From the NCBI GenBank assembly GCA_019634415.1, contig JAHQVJ010000109.1, forward strand, positions 1 through 44,537: a stretch of 44,537 nucleotides of DNA, in the 5' to 3' direction. This document shows, piece by piece, positions 23,744 to 32,605 of the stretch. Numbering within the stretch: position 1 is the stretch's first letter; the number at the start of each line of letters is the position of its first letter. This DNA comes from Myxococcales bacterium. Its GTDB lineage: Bacteria > Myxococcota_A > UBA796 > GCA-2862545. Both the position numbers and the translations under genes were made by a program. The notes under the pieces were generated by a model. It searched no databases and was not told the DNA's origin. It saw only the letters and a list, made by a program, of their open reading frames with translations.

Positions 23744-24958
23744 TCAGGGCAAGGCCACGCGGAAGGCCGTGCCTCCCTCCGCGGTGGGCTCGCAGCGCAC
23801 CGTGCCGCCGTGGTGTCGCACCACCTCGCGCACCAGGAACAGCCCCAGCCCCACTCCCCCGTCGCGGCCCTCGTGGTGGCCCTGCGGGCGGTAGAAGGGC
23901 TCGAAGATCCGGTCGGCCACCTGCGGCGGGATGCTGGGCCCCGCATCCACCACCTCGAAGCCCTCGTCCGTGACGCAGGCCCGGACGGGAGGGGTGCCGT
24001 AGCGGCTCGCGTTGTCGAGGAGGTTGCGCACGGCACGCCGCATCAAGCGACGGTCGGCGAGCACCGTCTTCTCCACGCCGCGCACCTGAACCAGCGCAGG
24101 CAGCCGCGACGCTTCCTCGCGCAGCAGCGCGAGCAGGTCCACGGCCTCCGGCTCCACGGGCGCGTCCAGCGCCTGCATGCGTCCGACCTGCAGCAGGTCC
24201 CCCACGGTGGCGTCGAGCTCCTCGATGTCGCCGATGGCCTCGGAAATCCAGGCCTCGTCCGCCACCCCGTCGCGGGCGAGCTCCAGCGCCATCCGCAGCC
24301 GTGCCAGCGGACTGCGCAGCTCGTGGGACGCGCTGGCCAGCACCCGCCGCTGGGCCTCGAACAGCTGCTCCACGGCAGCCGCCGCGCGGTTGAAGCTGCG
24401 AGCCACGGCGGCCACCTCGTCACGGCCCTCCACCGGCACGCGGGCGGCCAGATCTCCCTGGCCCCAGCGGCTCACCCCGTGCTGCACGCCCTCCAGACGA
24501 CGCGTGATGCGCCGGGCGACGGGGTAGCAGCCCACGGCCACCACCGCCGCCAGCAGCGCGAGCACCCCCAAGCCCCCGAAGGCCCGGTGCAGCGGCACGG
24601 CATGGGCCGCGGCCAGCACCCCTCCATGCACCAGCGGCAGCCGCACCCCCACCACCCCACGACGTCGAAACCAGCCTGGCTTCCCGTGCGGAAGCCGATG
24701 CCCCACCGATGCCACCGGCTCTCCGTGCTCGTCGAAGACCGCCAGAGACACCTCGTGCGCCTCCGCAACCTGGTGGAGCCGCGCCTGCAGCCCCGTGGGA
24801 TCGTCGTTCGCCACGGCCGAGGCAGCCATCGCGGCTTCCAGCGGAGGCAGCGGACCGTTCCCGAGCACCGCGGCCGCCACCAATCCGGTCACGAACAGCG
24901 AGCCCAGCCCCACCACCAGGAAGGCCACATAGATCTGCACGTACAAGCGCCGCATCAA
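23744..24958 (-). CDS. Two-component sensor histidine kinase
   Basis: The 404-residue protein has TM1 at about residues 8-30, a periplasmic loop of roughly 95 residues, TM2 at about 128-148 and a HAMP segment (RRITRRLEGVQHGVSRWGQG). The HisKA box ASASHELRSPLARLRMALE carries the phospho-accepting H212, and the HATPase domain has NLLDNASRYG, VDAGPSIP and GVGLGLFLV. It is an inner-membrane kinase that would phosphorylate the upstream response regulator, whose stop codon it overlaps by 4 bp (ATGA). The order Spy-like protein, regulator, kinase resembles the Cpx envelope-stress arrangement, so the signal is probably envelope stress. Confidence 0.94.
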   Translation of the reverse strand: MMRRLYVQIYVAFLVVGLGSLFVTGLVAAAVLGNGPLPPLEAAMAASAVANDDPTGLQARLHQVAEAHEVSLAVFDEHGEPVASVGHRLPHGKPGWFRRRGVVGVRLPLVHGGVLAAAHAVPLHRAFGGLGVLALLAAVVAVGCYPVARRITRRLEGVQHGVSRWGQGDLAARVPVEGRDEVAAVARSFNRAAAAVEQLFEAQRRVLASASHELRSPLARLRMALELARDGVADEAWISEAIGDIEELDATVGDLLQVGRMQALDAPVEPEAVDLLALLREEASRLPALVQVRGVEKTVLADRRLMRRAVRNLLDNASRYGTPPVRACVTDEGFEVVDAGPSIPPQVADRIFEPFYRPQGHHEGRDGGVGLGLFLVREVVRHHGGTVRCEPTAEGGTAFRVALP

Positions 24959-25653
24959 TCCTGACGCTCCACGAAGACGTAGCCTGCGCCTCGGTGCGTC
25001 AGGATCCGCTTGGGTCGCTTCGGATCGTCCTCGATGGCGGAGCGGATCCGGCTGATGTGCACGTCGATGGATCGGTCGAAGGCGTCGAGCTCCTCCCCCC
25101 GAACCGCCAGCATGAGCTGGTTGCGGGTGAGCACCCGACCCGGCCGCTCCGCGAACACGCGGAGCAGGTCGAACTGATGGGCCGTCAGCGACACGACCTC
25201 ACCGTCGAGGCGCACCACTCGGGCCCCTCGGTCGATCTCGAGGCGCCCGAAGGTCCACACCTCCTCTGGAGCGGTGGCGGGTGACACGCGGCGCAGCACC
25301 GCCTTGAGTCGCGCCACCAGCTCGCGGGGATTGAAGGGCTTGGGTAGGTAGTCGTCGGCTCCGAGCTCCAGCCCCACGATCCGGTCGGTGTCCTCTCCCC
25401 GGGCCGTGAGCATCACGATGACCACGTCGCTCTCGGCGCGCAGCGTGCGACACAGCTCCATGCCGTCGCCGTCGGGCAGCATCACGTCGAGGAGTACGGC
25501 GTCGTACTGCCCGGTGCGGGCGGCCGCGAGCCCCGACAAGGCGTCGGGCCGGGCGTGCACCTCGAAGCCGTGGCTCGCAAGGTAGCTCGAGACCATGTCG
25601 GCCAGGCGTACGTCGTCGTCCACCACGAGGATCTTGTCGGCCATGCCCTGCAC
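24955..25653 (-). CDS. OmpR/PhoB-family response regulator
   Basis: The GTG at 25653 has a GGGAG SD 5 bp upstream, so it is preferred over the ATG three codons later. Its 232 residues hold a receiver domain with DDD at 12-14, the phospho-acceptor D56 (LLDVMLPDGDG), the switch LTARGE and K in LPKPFNPREL. The C-terminal winged helix carries LTAHQFDLLRVFAERPGRVL and the recognition segment RSIDVHISRIRSAIED ending in RGAGYVFV. It binds DNA when phosphorylated. The direct repeat at 26178-26195 has the 11-bp spacing used by this family and is a likely target, which implies autoregulation of the operon. Confidence 0.94.
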   Translation of the reverse strand: MQGMADKILVVDDDVRLADMVSSYLASHGFEVHARPDALSGLAAARTGQYDAVLLDVMLPDGDGMELCRTLRAESDVVIVMLTARGEDTDRIVGLELGADDYLPKPFNPRELVARLKAVLRRVSPATAPEEVWTFGRLEIDRGARVVRLDGEVVSLTAHQFDLLRVFAERPGRVLTRNQLMLAVRGEELDAFDRSIDVHISRIRSAIEDDPKRPKRILTHRGAGYVFVERQD

Positions 25654-25679
25654 CTATTCTCCCTTCCGGAATCCCGGGA

Positions 25680-26129
25680 TCAGTCGGAGGCACCGAAGGC
25701 GCGACGCCACCGCCGCCGGCGCTCCTGCCGGACCTCGTGCAGCTCCTGTCGCTGCTCCACCGTGAGCACCTCGGACACGTCCACGAAGATGCCGAACAGC
25801 GTGGACGTGGCTCGGTCGAACAGATCCACCAGATCCGTGCGCGCTCCCTCGATGGCCACCGGATCGAGGGTCTCGGCGTGGAACAGGCCCTTGAGCTCGT
25901 CGCGGAGCTGTCGGCCCTCGTCTCGGTAGTCGAGCAGCTGGGGCATCGCCCCCTCCAGGATGCTGCGCACGGAGTCCTGCTGCGCATCGGTGGCATCCAC
26001 CTGGTCCAGCGCGTCCTGTGCATGCTCCAACGCGTGCTCCGGGCCCGGGTGGCGATGGCCTGCCGGGCTCGCGAACGCAGGCGTCGCCAAGGCCAGGGCG
26101 AGGGGGGCGAAGAGCGTGATGCGTGTCAT
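25680..26129 (-). CDS. Spy/CpxP-like periplasmic protein
   Basis: The ATG at 26129 has an AAGGAGG SD at 4 bp and yields 149 residues. A Sec signal peptide (TRITLFAPLALALATPAFAS) is cleaved after about residue 20. The mature part is helical and His-rich at its start (GHRHPGPEHALEHAQ), with LTVEQRQELHEVRQERR near the C-terminus, the LTxxQ motif of the Spy/CpxP family; a weaker DATDAQQDSV may be the first copy. These proteins act as periplasmic chaperones and, as CpxP, inhibit the sensor kinase. Being first in the operon before the regulator and kinase genes supports that role. The His-rich segment may bind metal ions. Confidence 0.82.
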   Translation of the reverse strand: MTRITLFAPLALALATPAFASPAGHRHPGPEHALEHAQDALDQVDATDAQQDSVRSILEGAMPQLLDYRDEGRQLRDELKGLFHAETLDPVAIEGARTDLVDLFDRATSTLFGIFVDVSEVLTVEQRQELHEVRQERRRRWRRAFGASD

Positions 26130-26177
26130 GGTTCCTCCTTGGTGGGTCCGTCCCACGAGCTGACCGTAGGCATCCGC

Positions 26178-26195
26178 TCTTTCCAGGGTCTTTCC
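26178..26195. promoter_or_regulatory. Direct repeat, probable response-regulator binding site
   Basis: TCTTTCC occurs at 26178-26184 and again at 26189-26195, so the repeat period is exactly 11 bp, about one helical turn. OmpR/PhoB-family regulators bind such tandem half-sites. The site is about 49 bp upstream of the Spy-like ATG and about 100 bp upstream of the divergent acyltransferase start, so it could control both directions. It lies in the AT-richest part of the 164-bp gap. Confidence 0.5.
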
Positions 26196-26293
26196 CCAAG
26201 GAAAAGAAGTGTGAAGCGACTCGGCACCAGGTCGGCGACGACGTCGTCCGACAGCGTGCTACCGTGCGCCTCCCCCCAGCACCGGAGGTCTCG

Positions 26294-27217
26294 GTGCGCA
26301 CACGCGTGAAGCTTGCTGCCAGTCCGTCGGAGATTCGCTCCTTGATGGAGGTCCGCCACACCGTCTTCGTGGAGGAGGAGGGCTACCTGCCTCCCCAGCA
26401 CGGAGGAGCCATCGCGGACCTCTTCGATGCCCTACCCACCACGGCCAACCTGGTGGCGCTGACCGACGGCGAGGTGGGCGGCGGGCTGCGCATCACCCTC
26501 GACAGCCCGGCCGGCATGCCTGCAGACGACTTCTTCGACTTTCGCGCGGTGCTGGATCCGGGTGCCGAGGCGGCCTCGTGCAGCATGCTGTGCATGAAGC
26601 GCTCTGCGCGGGGCGCTCGATTGCTGCTGGGGATGATGCAGATGTGCATCTACTGGGCGAGCGTGCGTCAGGTCAGCCATCTGTGCGCGCCCATGAACCC
26701 CAAGGCGTGTTCGCTGGTGGAGCCCATCGGCTTCGCGCGGGTGGGCGAGCCCTTCGTCGACGCGAAGGGACTGCCCACCGTCCCGATGGTGCTCGACATG
26801 GCCGAGCTGAGCGCGGACTTCGTCCGGTTCAACCAGCGCCAGGACGTCGGGCTGTGGATGGACAGCTTCGAGCGTGCCTTCTTCGAGCCTGGTCAGCCCA
26901 TCGTCGAGGAGGGACAGGCTGGCGACGAGGCCTACCTGGTGGTGCACGGCAAGGCCGTGGCCCTCGCCGCAGGAGCCGCCCCCACCGACGTGCGATCCTC
27001 CGTGCAGACCTTCGCCCCCGGGGATGTGTTCGGCGAGCTCGCCGTGCTCACCGAGCGGCCTCGCTCCACCACCGTCGTGGCCACGGAGCAGACGGACGCG
27101 ATGGTGCTGCACCGTCACCAGTTCGAGCGACAGGTCGCCACCAACCCCGATCTGGCGCTGGCCCTGATGCGCTCCATCGGAGACCGCTTCCACGACGCCG
27201 TGCAGAGGCGCGCATGA
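26294..27217 (+). CDS. GNAT/FeeM-like acyltransferase fused to a C-terminal cyclic-nucleotide-binding domain (copy 2)
   Basis: This paralogue of the gene at 6308-7249 uses a GTG with an ideal GGAGG SD at 5 bp and is 307 residues. The acyltransferase part (1-185) repeats the EVRHTVFVEEEGY, LVALTDGEVGGGLRIT, SMLCMKRSARGARLL and KGLPTVPMV motifs. The cNMP-binding part (about 195-305) has a PGQPIVEEGQAGDEAYLV strand region and the phosphate-binding cassette FGELAVLTERPRSTTV, which also starts at F246. The two proteins agree at roughly half of positions by eye. Its stop overlaps the methyltransferase start (ATGA), and the cyclase gene follows, so cyclic-nucleotide control of acyl transfer is a reasonable inference. 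The acyl donor and acceptor are unknown. Confidence 0.82.
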   Translation: MRTRVKLAASPSEIRSLMEVRHTVFVEEEGYLPPQHGGAIADLFDALPTTANLVALTDGEVGGGLRITLDSPAGMPADDFFDFRAVLDPGAEAASCSMLCMKRSARGARLLLGMMQMCIYWASVRQVSHLCAPMNPKACSLVEPIGFARVGEPFVDAKGLPTVPMVLDMAELSADFVRFNQRQDVGLWMDSFERAFFEPGQPIVEEGQAGDEAYLVVHGKAVALAAGAAPTDVRSSVQTFAPGDVFGELAVLTERPRSTTVVATEQTDAMVLHRHQFERQVATNPDLALALMRSIGDRFHDAVQRRA

Positions 27218-28101
27218 GGGAAGACCGCGCCAGCACCACGGCGCTGTTGGTGCAGCAGGGGTTGCTCTACACAGCGACCCGATGGAGCACGGCCCACCTG
27301 GTGAGCCCCGACAGCCGCGACACGGCCATCCGCATGTTGTCCCGTATCGACACGGGGAGACGACTCCTGCGACAGCTCGAGGGAGCCTCCCGCCTGCAGG
27401 TGGCAGCCAAGGAGCGGCTGCTCGTGCCCGGCATCTGCGCGCACCACGCCATTCGGAAGCGCTGGATCGAGGAGCATGCCCGCGCGGCCATCGACAGCGG
27501 CGCCCGCCAGGTGCTCAACCTCGGGGCCGGCTTCGACTCCCTCGCCGTTCGACTGGCCCGGCAGCATCCCGACCTGACCCTGATCGAGGTGGATCATCCA
27601 GCCACACAGGCGGTGAAGATCGAGGCGCTACGAGGTGAGTCCGGCAGCGACCACGTGGAGCTGCTGCCCGTGGACTTCACCACCCAGACCCTCACGGAGC
27701 GACTGGCGGACAGCGAGCACTTCGACTCGACCCTTCCCTCGTTCGTGGTGTGCGAGGGCGTACTGCCCTACCTCGACGAGGGTGAAGCAAGGGAGCTGTT
27801 CCGCTCCCTGCGCGCGCTCCTACCCGATGGCACACAGTTCGCCTTCACGTTCCTGGGTCGCTCCTCACCCACTGGGCGTCAGCCATTCGGTCCGTTGCTC
27901 CGATTGTTCTTGACTGTGTCGGGTGAATCGATGAAATTACGGTGCGAACCAGAAGAACTACGAGCGTTGATCGAGGAGGAAGGGTTCACCTTGAGCGAGG
28001 TCGCCCTCGGTCCGGATCTCCTACGACGATACGGGGCGACGCATCACCGCGGTCCCATCCACGATCTGGAGATGCTCGCCCTCGCCGTCTCCCACGCCTG
28101 A
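27214..28101 (+). CDS. Class I SAM-dependent methyltransferase (leucine carboxyl methyltransferase-like)
   Basis: The 295-residue protein is of the PPM1/LCM type. A distinctive N-terminal helical part (about 1-95, with RDTAIRMLSRIDTGRRLL and a GICAHHAIRKRWIEEHA motif) precedes the SAM-binding core VLNLGAGFDSLAVRLA, the acidic TLIEVDHPATQAVK strand, and the VCEGVLPYLDEGEARELF region characteristic of this family. It transfers methyl from SAM, usually to carboxylates or small-molecule oxygen atoms. Coupled translation with the upstream acyltransferase suggests both act on one product. The stretch at about 27900-27970 is noticeably less GC-rich than its surroundings, though still in frame. Confidence 0.83.
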   Translation: MREDRASTTALLVQQGLLYTATRWSTAHLVSPDSRDTAIRMLSRIDTGRRLLRQLEGASRLQVAAKERLLVPGICAHHAIRKRWIEEHARAAIDSGARQVLNLGAGFDSLAVRLARQHPDLTLIEVDHPATQAVKIEALRGESGSDHVELLPVDFTTQTLTERLADSEHFDSTLPSFVVCEGVLPYLDEGEARELFRSLRALLPDGTQFAFTFLGRSSPTGRQPFGPLLRLFLTVSGESMKLRCEPEELRALIEEEGFTLSEVALGPDLLRRYGATHHRGPIHDLEMLALAVSHA

Positions 28102-28116
28102 AGCCCCCATGACGAC

Positions 28117-31100
28117 GTGCCCGACGAACACGTAGCCACCCCACAGACGCTCGTGCTCACCGACGTGGTCGACAGCACGAAGCTGGCCGCCACCCTCGGT
28201 GACGAGGCCAACGCTGCGCTGTGGGACCGCCACGATGCGGTGGCGCGGCAGCTCGTGGCCGACTGGAACGGCACCGAGGTGGAGCGCACCGACGGCATCC
28301 TCGTGCTCTTCACCGATCCCGAGCAGGCACTGGGCTTCGCCATTGCCTACCAGAAGGCCCTCGGCGAGCTTCAGCCGCCCCTGCCCGCTCGGGTGGGCAT
28401 CCACAGCGGCACCGTGGTGGTGCGACCGAACCCCGAGGAGCACGTCAGCCGCGGGGCCAAGCCCCTCGAGGCCGACGGGCTGTCGCTGTCGCTGGCGGCG
28501 CGCGTCATGTCCATCGCACTTCCGGTGCAGATCCTCGCCACCCGCGAGGTCTTGACCCACAAGCTGGGCGAGGTCACCTCCCACGGACACTGGCGCATGA
28601 AGGGGGCCTCCGATCCCGTCGAGGTCTTCGAGGTCCGCCACGACCAGGCCCCCCTCTCCCCTCCTCCAGATGCGGAGAAGGCCTACCGAGTGGTGCGAAA
28701 GGGCGATCACTGGCTTCCGGTGCGGGAGATCCCCCACGCTCTTCCCGCGGAGTGGGACCGGTTCGTGGGCCGCAGACAGGATCTGTACCACCTCGAGACC
28801 CTGCTCGACGATGGCGCGAGGCTCGTGAGCATCACGGGGATCGGAGGCACGGGGAAGACTCGCCTGGTCACCCACTACAGCTGGGCGCGGCTGGGCGACT
28901 ATCCAGGCGGTATCTGGTTCTGCGACCTGTCCGAGGCGCGCGACGCCGAAGGGATCCTCTATGCGGTGGCGGTGGCGCTGGACGTGCCGCTGGCAGAGGA
29001 GGATCCGATCCGGCAGCTCGCCGATGCCATCGCCGGTCGGGACCGGTGCCTGATGGTGCTCGACAACTTCGAGCAGGTCGCCAACCACGCTCGCGACACG
29101 GTGGGCCGCTGGCTGAGCCGCGCAGGCAACGCCACCTTGGTGGTCACCAGTCGCGAGATCCTCGGACTGCCCGGAGAGGTGGCGCTGGAGCTGCAGCCCC
29201 TCGACGAGCGGGACTCCCTGTCCCTCTTCGAGACACGAGCGTCCGCAGTGGCGCGCGACTTCTCCGTCGTCGACGCCAACGAGAACGACGTGCTGGCGCT
29301 GGTCCGTCTGCTGGATCACCTGCCCCTCGCCATCGAGCTCGCTGCCGCGCGGGTGCGGGTGCTGTCCCCCAGGGACCTGCTCGCCCGCATGGAGGAGCGC
29401 TTCCAGCTGCTGCGGTCCACCACGGCACGGGTGGATCGGCAGGCCACCCTGCGCGCCACGCTGGACTGGTCCTGGGACCTGCTGTCCCACGAGGACCGAA
29501 TCACCCTGGCCACCGTGTCTCTGTTCGAGGGGGGCTTCTCCATCGACGCCGCCGAGGCCGTGCTGTCTCCGGGCGAGCTCACCACGCCGGATCGCCTGCA
29601 GAGCCTGGTGGACAAGTCGCTGGTGCGCCAGGCCGTGGACGGCCGACTCGATCTGTTGGTCAACGTGCGCACCTATGCCGCGGAGAAGCTCGACGGACTG
29701 GGTCTGCGCGCAGACGCCGAGCAGCGTCACGGGGACTACTTCGCTCGCCTGGGGCACCCCGACGCCCTCGAGGCCCTGCGCGCCCCGGACGGACCCGAGC
29801 GGATGCGCGCGCTGGAGCGAGACCTCGACAACGTGGTGGCCGCCTGTCGGCGGGCGGTGGCGAGGGCCGACGCGGAGGTGGCCCTACCCACCCTGAAGGC
29901 GGCCTGGGCCGTACTCGATCAGCGCGGTCCCGTGGCGCTGGCTGCGGCGCTGGCCGAGGAGGTCGGTGATCTGCCCGGCCTCACCCCAGGGCTGCGAGAC
30001 CGGCTCCGCGCCGAGGCACTGCTCGCCCGCGGATCGCACGTGGAGGGGCAGGTCGAGCTGCGCCAAGCCGTGCGTCGCCTCGGGTATCCCGAGCCACGCA
30101 CGCTGCCCGGCTTCGCCTTCGAGACCCTCCGTGGGGTGCTCACCCAGGTGGCGCGACGGAACGGCTGGGCGCGACGGGCTCTGCCCGACAGCGTCGACGT
30201 CGAGGTGCGCATGTCGGCCACGCGCGCCTATCAGCGCCTGGTGGAGACGTACTGGTTCGCCTGCGAGCCACCTCGCATGATGGGCTCGGCGATCTCGGCG
30301 CTCAACCTGTGCGAGCCCATGGGTGCCTCCCCCGAGCTCGCCCGTGCCTACGCCACCCTGGCCTTGGCCACCAGCGGCCTGCGCTTCGATCGCCTCGCCG
30401 AGCGGTATGCCTCGCTCGCCTCGACCACGGCTCGCGGCACCGGCTCCCCCCACGCCGAAGCCTACGTGCGATTCCTCGCCACGGTGTACCGGATCGGGCA
30501 CGCCCGCTGGGAGGAGGTGGCCCACGATCTCCAGCTGTCACAGCAGCTGTTCGAGCAGACCTCGGACCACCGACTGCTGGGCGATGCCCGCACGGTCGAG
30601 GGCATGTCGGCGCTGTACCGGGGTGTGTTCCCCGAGGCCAGCGGGCACTTCGAGCGCGTGCTCGAGACAGGCCGGGTGCAAGGCAATCGCCAGCATCAGG
30701 TCTGGGGTGCGCTGGGCGACGCCGAGGCGCAGCTCCGCCTCGGCCACGTCGAGGTGGCGTCGGAGCGCATGGCCGAGGCACTACGCGTGCTCGACTGGTT
30801 CCCCAGCCCCATGGAGCGTGCGCGAGCCACCGGGTTGGCGGCGCGGATCGAGCTCGCGGAGGGGCATCGCGACGAGGCGCGCACCACTGCCCTCGACGCC
30901 GTGCAGCGCCTCAAGCGGCTGGGTCCGCCCACGTCGCACTATCTGCTCGAGGGCTACGCAGGCGCCGCGGAGGTGCTCCTGGAGCTGGGGGCCAGCCCCC
31001 GGCGGGCCATCGCCCTGATGCGCCGCTACGCCGGCACCTTTCCCATCGGAGAGCCCCGGCTGGCGTGGCTGGTGGCCCGGCAGCACGTCGCGCGGCAACG

Positions 31101-31215
31101 GATCGGCGCGGCACGCACGGCGCTGCAAGGAGGCCTCGAGCGTGCACAGGCGCTGTCCATGGCCTACGAGGCCGAGCGCCTGGGCGCGCTGCTGGATGCG
31201 GTGGCTCGCCTTTAG
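28117..31215 (+). CDS. Class III nucleotide cyclase-STAND ATPase-TPR fusion
   Basis: The GTG at 28117 gives 1,032 residues. The cyclase homology domain (1-175) has TDVVDST with metal-binding D16, ERTDGILVLF with the second metal aspartate D59, RVGIHSG, and LAARVMS whose R129 is the probable transition-state arginine. The usual transition-state asparagine of VNLAAR is absent (LSLAAR). A NTPase follows at about 210-530: Walker A GIGGTGKT (K247), Walker B CLMVLDNFEQV and LVVTSRE. About 450 C-terminal residues are TPR-like helices, probably a protein- or ligand-binding sensor. It would make cAMP or cGMP in response to an unknown input. It lies 15 bp after the methyltransferase and 18 bp before the hotdog gene. 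Confidence 0.88.
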   Translation: MPDEHVATPQTLVLTDVVDSTKLAATLGDEANAALWDRHDAVARQLVADWNGTEVERTDGILVLFTDPEQALGFAIAYQKALGELQPPLPARVGIHSGTVVVRPNPEEHVSRGAKPLEADGLSLSLAARVMSIALPVQILATREVLTHKLGEVTSHGHWRMKGASDPVEVFEVRHDQAPLSPPPDAEKAYRVVRKGDHWLPVREIPHALPAEWDRFVGRRQDLYHLETLLDDGARLVSITGIGGTGKTRLVTHYSWARLGDYPGGIWFCDLSEARDAEGILYAVAVALDVPLAEEDPIRQLADAIAGRDRCLMVLDNFEQVANHARDTVGRWLSRAGNATLVVTSREILGLPGEVALELQPLDERDSLSLFETRASAVARDFSVVDANENDVLALVRLLDHLPLAIELAAARVRVLSPRDLLARMEERFQLLRSTTARVDRQATLRATLDWSWDLLSHEDRITLATVSLFEGGFSIDAAEAVLSPGELTTPDRLQSLVDKSLVRQAVDGRLDLLVNVRTYAAEKLDGLGLRADAEQRHGDYFARLGHPDALEALRAPDGPERMRALERDLDNVVAACRRAVARADAEVALPTLKAAWAVLDQRGPVALAAALAEEVGDLPGLTPGLRDRLRAEALLARGSHVEGQVELRQAVRRLGYPEPRTLPGFAFETLRGVLTQVARRNGWARRALPDSVDVEVRMSATRAYQRLVETYWFACEPPRMMGSAISALNLCEPMGASPELARAYATLALATSGLRFDRLAERYASLASTTARGTGSPHAEAYVRFLATVYRIGHARWEEVAHDLQLSQQLFEQTSDHRLLGDARTVEGMSALYRGVFPEASGHFERVLETGRVQGNRQHQVWGALGDAEAQLRLGHVEVASERMAEALRVLDWFPSPMERARATGLAARIELAEGHRDEARTTALDAVQRLKRLGPPTSHYLLEGYAGAAEVLLELGASPRRAIALMRRYAGTFPIGEPRLAWLVARQHVARQRIGAARTALQGGLERAQALSMAYEAERLGALLDAVARL

Positions 31216-31233
31216 CCGAGCGCAGGAGACCGC

Positions 31234-31710
31234 GTGCCACTGCCCGAAGACTTCGCCGAACAGTGCTTCTACGACGAGCGCGCCTGGTTCGTGCACGACC
31301 TGATCGAGCTGGATGCCGACAACCGCACGCTGCACGCGCTGATCGACACCACCCGCCTCGGCACGTTGGTGGAGGCCCAGGTGGACTTCGACGGCCACCC
31401 GAAGCACCTCCCGGGGGCCGTCTGCCTGCAGGCCACGGGCACCCTGGGTGTGCTGATGTCGGCCTATGCCTTGGACATGCGCCGCACCGATGGCTGGTCG
31501 GGGTTCGGCACCCACGTGCACGACGCACGCTTTCCCACCCTCGGCGAGATCGGCCCCCCGGTGCATGCTCGTGCAGCGGTCCTGTCGCTCCGCACCTTCC
31601 AGGGCACGCGCTTCGTCCGCTTCCGCTTCGAGTTCACCCAGGACGAGCGCATCGTCTACCGATCCGAGCAGACCGCCGCCTGGCGCAGATCGGCCGTCGG
31701 GCCGGAGTGA
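31234..31710 (+). CDS. Hotdog-fold FabZ/dehydratase-like protein
   Basis: The GTG at 31234 follows AGGAG at 5 bp and gives 158 residues. The layout is that of a single hotdog domain: FYDERAWFVHDLIELDADN leads into a strand, then the LPGAVCLQATGTLGVLMSAYAL central helix region read as GTLGVLMSAYAL, then strands GWSGFGTHVHDA and PPVHARAAVLSL followed by FVRFRFEFTQ and the final VYRSEQTAAW. FabA/FabZ enzymes place a catalytic His in a HxxxxPxxPG motif; no exact match is visible here, so enzymatic activity is uncertain and a thioesterase or acyl-binding role is possible. It sits at the end of the acyltransferase, methyltransferase and cyclase gene row, suggesting a shared acyl substrate. Confidence 0.68.
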   Translation: MPLPEDFAEQCFYDERAWFVHDLIELDADNRTLHALIDTTRLGTLVEAQVDFDGHPKHLPGAVCLQATGTLGVLMSAYALDMRRTDGWSGFGTHVHDARFPTLGEIGPPVHARAAVLSLRTFQGTRFVRFRFEFTQDERIVYRSEQTAAWRRSAVGPE

Positions 31711-31762
31711 CGCGCGGGTCGCCCGATCTCGTGGCATGGTGAGGCGGGGCACAGGTGGTCAG

Positions 31763-32605
31763 ATGTTCGTCCGAATCCTCGGCTTGTCGGCCGTGGCGAG
31801 CGCTATCGCTGTGTTCTTCGCCTGCTCGCCCCCCCCTCCCCAGATCTGTCCGAACGGCATGTGGCCCTACGACGACATGACATCGGTGCCCCTGGACACC
31901 GTGCTCGAGATCCGCATCGGGGAACCCCTCCCCCATGACGTGCCCCCCCTCGATCTCGGCATCCACCTGCGGAACGCGCAAGGCCCAGTAGCGCTGTCGT
32001 TCGAGGTGGACGCTGCCGAAGGGCTGATCCGCGCGACGCCGGCCGAGCCGTTGCTGCCGGGCGAGGACTACTGGCTGTCTGGCATCGACTGGCACGAGCT
32101 CGACCTGGTTCATCCCCACTGGTGGCCCGGGCGAGACTTCGGGCGCGACCACGTGGAGATCAGCTTCAGCACCGGCGGAACCCCGAGCTACCTCGGTACC
32201 GCGGCCCTCGGGGACGGGCAGCGCGTCATGGTCTTCAGCGAAGCTGTGGATCCCGACAGCCTGGCCGATCACTTGCGGTGGGTCGGCCCGGAGTCCACCG
32301 CAGCCACTGACACTGGCGAAGCCCCCGAGAGCCGACAGCCCCACACCCTCGCAGCGCGCGTGGAGGGCCCCTTCTTCGGACAGTCGCACATGATCGTCGT
32401 TCAGGGCCCACCACGGGGTGCCGAGGACTATCAGCTCGAGGCCACCGAAGGCGTGATCAGCGAGGACGGAGCCCTCGTCCGCTTCGACGGGCCAGGCGGA
32501 CACACCTACACAGAATACGGAGAGTCCTTCCAGACACGGCAGCTCTCCTCCGCCGTGCTTCCCCGCTTCCGAGGCGAGCCGTTCTGCGCGAGCCTGCTGT
32601 GGTGA
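31763..32605 (+). CDS. Lipoprotein with Ig-like (Big_5/SbsA-like) domains
   Basis: From the ATG at 31763 the product is 280 residues, with a signal peptide ending in IAVFFACS (lipobox cysteine about residue 21) and a following proline run. The mature region has one or two beta-sandwich Ig-like domains of the type seen in bacterial surface proteins: SVPLDTVLEIRIGEPL to LLPGEDYWLSGIDW, then GTAALGDGQRVMVFSEAVDP. These domains usually act as structural or adhesive modules. The SD is weak. Its stop overlaps the next gene, so the lipoprotein and the putative outer-membrane protein are coupled. Confidence 0.72.
   Translation: MFVRILGLSAVASAIAVFFACSPPPPQICPNGMWPYDDMTSVPLDTVLEIRIGEPLPHDVPPLDLGIHLRNAQGPVALSFEVDAAEGLIRATPAEPLLPGEDYWLSGIDWHELDLVHPHWWPGRDFGRDHVEISFSTGGTPSYLGTAALGDGQRVMVFSEAVDPDSLADHLRWVGPESTAATDTGEAPESRQPHTLAARVEGPFFGQSHMIVVQGPPRGAEDYQLEATEGVISEDGALVRFDGPGGHTYTEYGESFQTRQLSSAVLPRFRGEPFCASLLW

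Noticed and set aside
27900..27970. Horizontal-transfer boundary inside the methyltransferase gene
   Set aside because: GC content dips locally but the reading frame and family motifs continue through it; too short to support a transfer claim.
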